In this document: one piece after another, positions 1 to 5,202 of the stretch | Layout of the letters: each line of letters begins with the position of its first letter | Numbering within the stretch: position 1 is the stretch's first letter | Assembly (NCBI GenBank): GCA_934234005.1 | Contig: CAKQHC010000101.1 | Location: 1-5,202, forward strand | DNA: 5,202 bases | DNA from: an uncultured Methanomassiliicoccales archaeon | GTDB lineage: Archaea; Thermoplasmatota; Thermoplasmata; Methanomassiliicoccales; Methanomethylophilaceae | Reading direction: 5' to 3' | Notes under the pieces: generated by a model | What the model saw: the letters and a program-made list of their open reading frames with translations, nothing else | Databases searched by the model: none | Told to the model about the DNA's origin: nothing | Made by a program: the position numbers and the translations under genes

Positions 1-982
1 GATAAAGGACGTATGCGAAAACCTTCATGTAGGAAACAGAGGAACTATAATAACCGGCGAAAAAACTTACAAAGCCGCCGGAAAAGACGTTGAATCGTAT
101 CTCGACGGCTTTGACATAGACGTATATCTCACAGGAGAAGCAAATTCCGAGAACATATCTTCTGCCGAAACTTCGATAAAAGAAACAAAACCCGATTTCA
201 TAATCGCCGTCGGCGGCGGAAGCAAGATCGATACCGCAAAAGTTGTATCGAAGGAATTCAACATACCGTTCATCAGCATTCCCACGTCGGCCGCACACGA
301 CGGTATCGCCAGCAACCGTGCATCCATACGTTCGGATAAAGGATCCAAATCTGTCGAATCGGCATCGCCGATGGGCATAATCGCCGATACCGCTGTGATT
401 AACAAAGCACCGTTCAGGCTTTTGGCATCCGGATGCGCAGACGTCATATCCAATCTCACGGCATTGGAAGACTGGGATTTTGCCAGGAGGCTCAGAAACG
501 AATCATACAGCAGATCTGCGTATTTCGTATCGAGATTCGCTGCGGAAAATATAATCGACGGGTGCGAATTCATCAAACCGAATCTGGAAGAAAGCGTGTG
601 GGTTGCCATCAAACCGATAATACTCTCGGGCATATCCATGTGCATGGCCGGAAGCTCGAGACCGACCAGCGGTGCCGAACACATGTTCTCGCATACAATA
701 GACGTCAATTTCCCCGGAAGGGCCCTGCACGGGGAACAGTGCGGAGTAGGATCGATACTTACGATGTATCTTCACGGGGGAGATTGGCAGCTCATAAAAG
801 ATTCCCTGTCGAAAATCGGATGTCCGACGACGGCAAAAGAACTCAACCTTACCGACGAAGAACTGATTTATGCTCTTTCGCATGCACATGAAATCAGATC
901 CGACAGATTCACAATACTGGGCGATAAGGGCATAACTCCCGAAGTAGCCGAGAAAGTGGCCAGAGCAACAGGCGTGATATGA
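1..982 (+). CDS. egsA: sn-glycerol-1-phosphate dehydrogenase (5'-truncated by window edge)
   Basis: Reduces dihydroxyacetone phosphate to sn-glycerol 1-phosphate with NAD(P)H in the cytoplasm, the step that sets the archaeal stereochemistry of membrane ether lipids. The reading frame is open from base 2, giving 326 codons before TGA. The family is usually about 350 residues, so roughly 20-25 N-terminal residues lie outside the window. Counting from the first codon here, the nucleotide-binding loop GGGSKIDTAK is at 71-80 and the family signature PTSAAHDGIASNRAS at 94-108. The expected metal (zinc) ligands are D147 (in GCADVISN), H227 (in GAEHMFSH) and H243 (in LHGEQ). No key residue is missing. 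It belongs to the iron-alcohol/glycerol dehydrogenase superfamily; the motifs and archaeal context favour EgsA over bacterial AraM or glycerol dehydrogenase. The stop overlaps the start of the next gene (ATGA), so the two are probably co-transcribed. Confidence 0.95.
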   Translation, partial: IKDVCENLHVGNRGTIITGEKTYKAAGKDVESYLDGFDIDVYLTGEANSENISSAETSIKETKPDFIIAVGGGSKIDTAKVVSKEFNIPFISIPTSAAHDGIASNRASIRSDKGSKSVESASPMGIIADTAVINKAPFRLLASGCADVISNLTALEDWDFARRLRNESYSRSAYFVSRFAAENIIDGCEFIKPNLEESVWVAIKPIILSGISMCMAGSSRPTSGAEHMFSHTIDVNFPGRALHGEQCGVGSILTMYLHGGDWQLIKDSLSKIGCPTTAKELNLTDEELIYALSHAHEIRSDRFTILGDKGITPEVAEKVARATGVI

Positions 983-1410
983 TGGCACTCATAACACTCA
1001 TCGGCGAATCGCTTGCCGAAGTTGGAAAGGAATTTTATTTCGAAGGGCCCAATTGGAAATGTCAGGATTGCAGACTGAAAGGTGTGTGCTTCAATCTCGA
1101 AACGGGAGCCCGTTACCGTATTACGGAAGTCAGAAACCAAAAACACGAGTGTCCTGATTTCGAAGGGGATTGCGTTGTTGCAGTCTGTGTCGAAAAGATG
1201 CCTTCGCCTGCGGCAATTCCGAAAAAACAGGCTATCGAAGGCAGCGTAATAACATTCCAGTCGGTTCCGTGCAACAATATTGGATGCCAAAATTATTCCA
1301 AATGCAAATCATACGGAAAAATCGACGGTAACAGATACTCAATCAAACATGTGTATCGGGATTTAGACTGTCCGATGGGCGAAAAACTCGTTGCGGTAGA
1401 ACTTATATGA
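979..1410 (+). CDS. UPF0179 family cysteine-rich protein
   Basis: A 143-residue protein that I recognise as UPF0179, an archaeal family without an established function. Its length and its opening (ALITLIGESLAEVGKEF) fit the family. It has eight cysteines in two similar groups: C28-x2-C31-x5-C37-x20-C58 and C98-x4-C103-x5-C109-x21-C131. The last cysteine of each group is followed by proline. This spacing suggests two metal sites (Zn or Fe-S), which is inference. Two further cysteines, C65 and C70, fall outside the pattern. No signal peptide or membrane segment is visible, so it is probably cytoplasmic. Tandem ATG codons lie at 979 and 982; the first overlaps the egsA stop as ATGA, and either could be used. 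There is no strong Shine-Dalgarno sequence, which fits translational coupling to egsA. Coupling to egsA does not by itself show a role in lipid synthesis. Confidence 0.88.
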   Translation: MMALITLIGESLAEVGKEFYFEGPNWKCQDCRLKGVCFNLETGARYRITEVRNQKHECPDFEGDCVVAVCVEKMPSPAAIPKKQAIEGSVITFQSVPCNNIGCQNYSKCKSYGKIDGNRYSIKHVYRDLDCPMGEKLVAVELI

Positions 1411-1459
1411 TTCCTGCACAGATTTGCATGATAAGGATACGGTAACAACCGCCATCGCG
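1411..1459. other. Short convergent intergenic gap
   Basis: Only 49 bases separate the UPF0179 stop on the + strand from the regulator stop on the - strand. I see only very weak inverted repeats here (for example CGGT-AACA-ACCG near 1441-1452) and no convincing GC hairpin with a T tract, so neither transcript has a clear terminator in the gap. Confidence 0.6.
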
Positions 1460-2950
1460 TTATTCTCCCAATTTCTGTACGGTTGCGGGTTCGGTCTGAC
1501 CTTCATAATATGTTTCAACGGATATCGGATATGCCCTGTTTAAAAGCATCTTTAAACCTTCATCCACGAAACCTATAACGAAATCTCCCGGCCACGCATC
1601 CCACAGACTGTCTTCGGAACGGTTCAGACGTATCCGTATCGGCAGATAGGATATTACCTCCGCATCATCGGGAGCTGACACCATGGTACAACCCAAATCC
1701 ACAAAATCCTGTGCTTCCATGGATCTGCCGTCAAGCAACGTATGGGCCGTATTACGGCCGGAACGCATGAACATCTTGTCAAAATGTATGCCCATATATT
1801 CGATGGCATGAAGCGCGTAAGATATTACGGCCGAATAGTAATCCAAATCTCCGTTGCGGAACTTTTCTACAATTTTTACGCATTTGTCAGCACATTCTTT
1901 ATTCGGTTCGGAAGTATACATCAGAGGTTCGGCCGAAAGAACGTATTTTTTCGGATAGTTGGTATCATCGTCTGTTTTGACGGCACCCAATGCCATCAGT
2001 TTCGTCAACGATACGTATATGGTCGCCTTCGGCAAATTCAACGATAGTTCTAATTCGTTAAGACTTTGACCGCAATCGAACAATGAATCCAAAATGCCGA
2101 CCATAGTGCTGTTGGTAAACAGCATTGCCTTGCCGTTGACGGAATAAATTGCAAACTGTTCCGGAATACGGAAGTTTTCCAAAGGATTGACGGAATCTGC
2201 GCCGGCATCGTAATCCTGTCCCTGAAACGGATGGATTTCAATCTTTACAAAACGTCCGTTGTTTTCCACGGAAAGTTGTATCTCGTGAGACAGATTGTAA
2301 CCGGCAATTGTTCTGAAATCAGTGCGCAGCGCACCTATCATCGGAACAATCATCATCGGAATATCTGAAATATCTTCTTCGGACTCAAATATGAGAGTCA
2401 GGGAATTGTCGATACTCATTTTCATTGATATTCCGCTCATTGAAAATTGTTGATTTGCCGATTTCAGAATACGGTTCCACCAATCCGCATCGTTTATGTT
2501 CCTGACCAAAGCCGCACCGACATTGGACAAACCGTACACAATATTCAATCCGCTTTCCATTAATGATACACAGTACAAAGAAAGATCTTCTCTGTTCGTA
2601 CATCTGCCGTTGGCAATTATACGGTTTAGCGATGCCTGTCTCGCATATAACTGCCATTCTTCCGTGGTATCGTTCGAAAAAAGCATCATTGCACTTATGT
2701 GATATACTACGCTGCGTGCATCGTCCGTACTTGTTTCCGGCACAACTATTCCCATGCGAAACAGCTTGTTTATGTTTCCCTGAATGGTTGACTTAGAAAG
2801 ATTCAATGCGATTGCCATCTCGGTGGGAGATACCTCTCTGTAACGCATTTCCTGCAGGATACGCAAACTCAGTTCGTTCGTAACTACCTGCATTCCGTTA
2901 TGATCTGTCAAATATACTTCGTATTCGGAACTGTATCCCAAGTCTGCCAT
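1460..2950 (-). CDS. Tandem-duplicated winged-HTH transcriptional regulator (ArsR/MarR-like), 496 aa
   Basis: A soluble, probably DNA-binding regulator without a recognised name. A winged helix-turn-helix spans about residues 24-88, with its core SPTEMAIALNLSKSTIQGN at 41-59. It is followed by a roughly 155-residue domain of unknown fold (about 88-242). After a linker a second wHTH appears at about 279-345, core SLNELELSLNLPKATIYVS at 296-314, followed by another domain (about 345-486). The two HTH cores align without gaps over 29 residues (41-69 with 296-324) with 12 identities, so the protein looks like an internal duplication. No membrane segment or known ligand-binding motif is visible; cysteines are scattered and form no clear metal site. 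The ATG at 2950 is preceded by a weak GAAGTGA-type ribosome site. The stop is TAA. The gene follows the mtbCB pair on the same strand but has its own promoter signals. Large ArsR-type regulators near methyltransferase genes are, as I recall, common in Methanomassiliicoccales; control of mtbCB is inference. Confidence 0.8.
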   Translation of the reverse strand: MADLGYSSEYEVYLTDHNGMQVVTNELSLRILQEMRYREVSPTEMAIALNLSKSTIQGNINKLFRMGIVVPETSTDDARSVVYHISAMMLFSNDTTEEWQLYARQASLNRIIANGRCTNREDLSLYCVSLMESGLNIVYGLSNVGAALVRNINDADWWNRILKSANQQFSMSGISMKMSIDNSLTLIFESEEDISDIPMMIVPMIGALRTDFRTIAGYNLSHEIQLSVENNGRFVKIEIHPFQGQDYDAGADSVNPLENFRIPEQFAIYSVNGKAMLFTNSTMVGILDSLFDCGQSLNELELSLNLPKATIYVSLTKLMALGAVKTDDDTNYPKKYVLSAEPLMYTSEPNKECADKCVKIVEKFRNGDLDYYSAVISYALHAIEYMGIHFDKMFMRSGRNTAHTLLDGRSMEAQDFVDLGCTMVSAPDDAEVISYLPIRIRLNRSEDSLWDAWPGDFVIGFVDEGLKMLLNRAYPISVETYYEGQTEPATVQKLGE

Positions 2951-2990
2951 TTCACTTCACAATCCGAGCAACGGGACAATCGCAATTCCG

Positions 2991-3003
2991 AATATAATTT
3001 CTG
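2991..3003 (-). promoter_or_regulatory. Putative archaeal TATA box and BRE of the regulator gene
   Basis: Read on the - strand, the sequence is CAGAAATTATATT: a purine-rich BRE-like part (2998-3003) followed by a TATA-like TTATATT (2991-2997). Transcription would begin about 25 bases downstream, near 2965-2970, leaving a leader of roughly 15-20 bases before the ATG at 2950. Position and composition fit an archaeal promoter. The actual start site is not known. Confidence 0.5.
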
Positions 3004-3013
3004 TTAAGACACA

Positions 3014-3029
3014 TACGGTTGCATCCGTA
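3014..3029. promoter_or_regulatory. Imperfect palindrome upstream of the regulator promoter (candidate operator)
   Basis: TACGGTTGCATCCGTA is a 16-base dyad with perfect outer arms TACGG/CCGTA, an inner TG/CA, and a single T-T mismatch pair. It ends 10 bases upstream of the BRE-like element of the regulator gene. An archaeal transcription factor bound at such a site would be placed to activate or autoregulate. Binding by the neighbouring double-wHTH protein is inference. Confidence 0.35.
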
Positions 3030-3084
3030 ATACAACCCCGGTGTGCTGCGTATGTTTGGGAACAGTTTCATATTAATAAGAAGA

Positions 3085-3104
3085 CGGACCGGAAAACCGG
3101 ACCG
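3085..3104 (-). terminator. GC-rich hairpin after mtbB, probable terminator
   Basis: On the - strand, CGGTCCGGTTTTCCGGTCCG folds into a stem of seven G-C pairs with one T-T mismatch and a TTTT loop, beginning 20 bases past the mtbB stop. A pyrimidine-rich run, TCTTCTTATT, follows immediately. This fits termination of the mtbCB transcript before the regulator gene. The + strand also has a T-rich follow-up (CCTTTGTTTG), but no + strand gene arrives here. Confidence 0.6.
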
Positions 3105-3124
3105 CCTTTGTTTGAACAACAGAT

Positions 3125-4528
3125 TCAGCGTCTGATCTTTTCACGGAACTTCTCGCAACTGTTGATTTTTATGTCAAGAATATCTTCGATATTCATCTTG
3201 GCTGCGATACCGCGCGCAGCTCCGGGAACGCCGGTAACGACACCGATACCGAGTTCTTCACGCAAATCCCTCATGACGAATTCGTCTGCGATATCCATTA
3301 CGTCGATTCCCAGCTTCTTGGCAACATACTTCTTGGCATCGTCTACCTTCATATTCCTGCCGAATTCCATTCTTGCGACGAGATCGCCGGAAGATCTTAT
3401 TCCGCCCATTCCGGAAGTCATGAAGTGTGGGAGATCCATTCCTGCGGGATCCCCCACTCCGACCTATATGCCGTCTACTCCGGCAATTTCGACCATTGCC
3501 TTACTGGCCCTGGAAACGGCATCGATCGGAGGTGTTTCGCACATCGGTATGCCTCCGACGCCCATTCCCATATCTGCATGAACCGGAATGTTCGATTCCT
3601 TGACTGCCTGCTTTATGAACGTCACGGCTCTGGCGATATTGAATGCGAGCGACTTGCCTGTATTGGTGTTGACAACCGTACCGCACACATTCGCACCTGC
3701 CTTCTCCGCGATACGGACATACTGGTGGGGATACATTCCCGCAACAACCTGTCCTTCAAACTCTATGGATCCGTGGATACCCATGATTGATTCTCCCGCA
3801 AATCCAACCTGAATATATGCCTCAGGGCACTGTTCCCTGAGCTTCTTGACTCCGTTCAATGTTCCGACGCAGTCTGCATCCCCTGCGGATCCGGTAGTAT
3901 CAAAGTTAAATCCGTCCGATCCTGCAGCCTGCATTCTTGTTGCCACATATTCGATATCTCTCGTAATATGGGCGGAAGCCAATTCCGACTGCTGCATCGA
4001 TTCCTCGATCTTGAAATCCCTCATAAGATCTGCCGGATTTCCGTACGGTCCGTCGGGAGCATAATAAAGACCTTGGTTAGGCATCGCACCGTAAAAGAAC
4101 GGGGCAACGATTTCTGCCTGAATTTCTTCCATTGTCTGCATTTCCATAGATATGACGGGCTTTACGGGCTTGATGGAATAATCGGAATGCGCAAGTTCAA
4201 ACGTATCCGCACCTAATGCTCTTTCATGCAGCAGTGCAGCTTCGAGTCTGCCCATATCGATACCGTTACCGGAGTTTCCGTTGTCGCCTGTGAAATCCAG
4301 TTGTCCGATATCGTATGACAGAACAACTTCGTTTCCCGGAGCAACTCCGACAACCCTGTCCTGACAGCAGATGATGTCCGCAATGTGCTCCAAATCGTTT
4401 GAATCGAGTTGAGGTATGTCGCCTGTGTCTGCCGCATCCGCACTTCCGTCATGGATATCGTCAAGAATCTGCTGTCTGGACATCAGAACTCTCTTTCCGT
4501 CACCCATTCTTGTATAATATTCAACCAT
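3125..4528 (-). CDS. mtbB: Dimethylamine methyltransferase with in-frame amber (pyrrolysine) codon
   Basis: Cytoplasmic enzyme that demethylates dimethylamine to methylamine and transfers the methyl group to the Co(I) corrinoid of MtbC, feeding methanogenesis. Reading through TAG at 3464-3466 gives 467 residues, the usual MtbB length, with the amber at residue 355. The flanks match the family closely: [17 protein letters not shown] and AGVDGI before the amber, [14 protein letters not shown] after it. Other family landmarks are MGDGKRV near the N-terminus, DGNSGNGI-like glycine-rich and PVKPVIS segments, [36 protein letters not shown] and [10 protein letters not shown] chose ATG 4528 over GTG 4537 because it reproduces the family start ([13 protein letters not shown]), while the GTG lies inside the AAGGTG ribosome site. 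The true stop is TGA. The start is 11 bases after the mtbC stop. The sequence is unlike trimethylamine MttB or monomethylamine MtmB. The gene is not broken; a caller that treats TAG as stop would split it. Confidence 0.96.
3427..3457 (-). other. Stem-loop in mtbB just downstream of the amber codon (PYLIS-like position)
   Basis: On the mRNA strand, arms GTGGGGGATCC (3457-3447) and GGATCTCCCAC (3437-3427) pair over 11 bp: ten Watson-Crick pairs and one G-U. They enclose a nine-base loop, CGCAGGAAT. The stem starts six bases after the TAG. A structure after the amber codon (PYLIS) has been described for mtmB; whether this one affects decoding is unknown, and its arms also encode conserved residues. 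Confidence 0.45.
3464..3466 (-). other. Amber codon decoded as pyrrolysine (Pyl355 of MtbB)
   Basis: The + strand CTA here is TAG in the mtbB frame, between ATA (Ile354) and GTC (Val356). Family-conserved protein sequence continues in the same frame for 112 more codons to TGA. In the methylamine methyltransferases pyrrolysine is thought to bind and orient the methylamine substrate for attack by Co(I). Decoding needs pylT, pylS and pylBCD, which are not in this window. Confidence 0.95.
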
Positions 4529-4534
4529 AGTGTA

Positions 4535-4541
4535 CACCTTC
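4535..4541 (-). promoter_or_regulatory. Ribosome binding site of mtbB, overlapping the mtbC stop
   Basis: GAAGGTG on the - strand lies six bases before ATG 4528 and overlaps the mtbC TGA (4540-4542) as TGAAGGTG. This placement decides the mtbB start and suggests translational coupling of mtbB to mtbC. Confidence 0.75.
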
Positions 4542-5184
4542 AGTCACAAACAAGTGCCTGGGCCTTTCTCACAGTCTCTGAGGCCGATTCGCCGTAAATG
4601 TCGGCACCGATTTTGTCGGCATATCCCTGGGTTATGGGTGCGCCTCCGACCATAACTGTGACCCTGTCTCTCACCCCAGCCGATTCAAGACCGTCTATGA
4701 CTGCCTTCATGCTGGTCATGGTAGTCGTCATCAAAGCGGACATTCCGCAGAAGTCGGCTCCGTTCCTGCATTCATCTATGAAATTCTTGGTCGGTACATC
4801 CCTTCCGAGATCGTGCACTTCGAAACCGGCACACTGCAACATCGTGGAACATATCGACTTACCTATATCGTGGACGTCTCCTTCGACCGTACCCATAACT
4901 ACGATGCCCTTTGAACTTCCTGCATCCGAACCGGAGTTTAACTCGTCGCCGAGTATAGTCATGGCATTCTTCATTCCGGCTGCTGCACTGAGAACGTGTG
5001 GCAGGAACAGCTTTCCCTTCTCGAATAAAACTCCGACATCGGACATTGCGGCTCCGAGGACAGCGATGATGTCTGCGGCGGGCATGCCTGTATTGTGAGC
5101 TTCCGTGACGGCCTTGCTGATTTCGGGAACCTTGCACGAAATCAATGCCTTCCTAAGATTCTCGTTTTCGACTTCATATGCCAT
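4540..5184 (-). CDS. mtbC: Dimethylamine corrinoid protein
   Basis: Corrinoid-carrying methyl shuttle, 214 residues. It accepts a methyl group from MtbB and presents it to an MtbA-type methyltransferase for transfer to coenzyme M in the cytoplasm. An N-terminal helical cap domain (about 5-85, including LFEKGKLFLPHVLSAA at 53-68) is followed by a Rossmann B12-binding domain (about 91-212). The base-off/His-on motif GDVHDIGKS (102-110) supplies the cobalt ligand His105. The cofactor-contacting SAL (149-151) and GGAP (180-183) motifs are also present. The whole protein is intact and of normal family length. The mono-, di- and trimethylamine corrinoid proteins (MtmC, MtbC, MttC) are close homologues; the assignment to MtbC rests on the adjacent mtbB. 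Start ATG 5184 is supported by a strong ribosome site. The promoter lies beyond the window edge. Confidence 0.93.
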   Translation of the reverse strand: MAYEVENENLRKALISCKVPEISKAVTEAHNTGMPAADIIAVLGAAMSDVGVLFEKGKLFLPHVLSAAAGMKNAMTILGDELNSGSDAGSSKGIVVMGTVEGDVHDIGKSICSTMLQCAGFEVHDLGRDVPTKNFIDECRNGADFCGMSALMTTTMTSMKAVIDGLESAGVRDRVTVMVGGAPITQGYADKIGADIYGESASETVRKAQALVCD

Positions 5185-5190
5185 ATTGTT

Positions 5191-5196
5191 TCCTCC
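5191..5196 (-). promoter_or_regulatory. Strong Shine-Dalgarno site of mtbC
   Basis: GGAGGA on the - strand is spaced six bases (AACAAT) from ATG 5184. This is the clearest ribosome site in the window and fits high expression of a catabolic methyl-transfer protein. Confidence 0.8.
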
Positions 5197-5202
5197 GACG
5201 TT

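Noticed and set aside
67..708. A 213-codon open frame on the - strand opposite egsA.
   Set aside because: egsA has complete family motifs in the other strand; this frame resembles nothing known and is explained by codon bias of egsA.
1411..1459. Shared bidirectional terminator between the convergent genes.
   Set aside because: Only 4-bp inverted repeats are present and no T tract follows them.
3108..3581. A 157-codon open frame on the + strand that runs across the amber position.
   Set aside because: It lies entirely opposite mtbB, has low-complexity Ser/Pro/Ile-rich composition typical of an antisense shadow, and has no ribosome site.
3125..4528. mtbB as a pseudogene interrupted by a nonsense mutation.
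   Set aside because: The stop is TAG exactly at the family's pyrrolysine position, frame and conserved sequence continue beyond it, and the total length matches the family.
4598..5098. A 166-codon open frame on the + strand opposite mtbC.
   Set aside because: It is antisense to a clear corrinoid protein with all motifs intact, so it is a shadow frame.
4540..5184. Assignment as monomethylamine (MtmC) or trimethylamine (MttC) corrinoid protein.
   Set aside because: These are close paralogues, but the coupled neighbour is clearly mtbB; the sequence alone gives me no reason to prefer the others.
1..5202. CRISPR arrays, tRNA or rRNA genes, insertion sequences, phage or defence genes.
   Set aside because: No regularly spaced repeats, no cloverleaf-like sequences, no terminal inverted repeats and no transposase or integrase motifs are visible; nearly all the window is ordinary coding sequence.

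Overview
The window is a piece of a methanogenic archaeal chromosome, most likely from the order Methanomassiliicoccales (methyl-reducing, Thermoplasmata-related methanogens). Three things support this. It carries an archaeal lipid gene (sn-glycerol-1-phosphate dehydrogenase) and an archaea-type UPF0179 protein. It carries a dimethylamine methyltransferase gene (mtbB) with an in-frame amber codon at the pyrrolysine site, beside its corrinoid partner mtbC. The regulator gene is preceded by an archaeal TATA/BRE-like promoter. The order-level placement is inferred from protein style and from the large double-wHTH regulator beside the methylamine genes; Methanosarcinales cannot be formally excluded.

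Layout. The left part (about 1-1410, + strand) holds the 3' end of egsA, overlapped at an ATGA junction by a UPF0179 gene. It then meets a convergent gene: a 496-residue regulator (1460-2950, - strand) built as two tandem copies of 'winged HTH plus about 170-residue domain'. A 174-base intergenic region (2951-3124) holds the regulator's putative TATA/BRE promoter, a palindrome just upstream of it that could be an operator, and a GC-rich hairpin that probably ends the upstream mtb transcript. The right part (3125-5184, - strand) is the mtbC-mtbB pair, transcribed mtbC first and apparently translationally coupled.

How the genes work together. MtbB removes a methyl group from dimethylamine using its pyrrolysine residue and gives it to the cobalt of MtbC. 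An MtbA-type protein outside the window would pass the methyl to coenzyme M for methanogenesis. The regulator directly downstream, on the same strand but with its own promoter, is a reasonable candidate to control this or another methyltransferase operon; this is inference from position only. egsA makes the glycerol-1-phosphate backbone of archaeal ether lipids and is functionally separate from the mtb genes.

All five visible stop codons are TGA or TAA. The only in-frame TAG is the pyrrolysine codon of mtbB, and an 11-bp stem-loop lies six bases after it. No tRNA, rRNA, CRISPR array, insertion sequence or integrase is visible.
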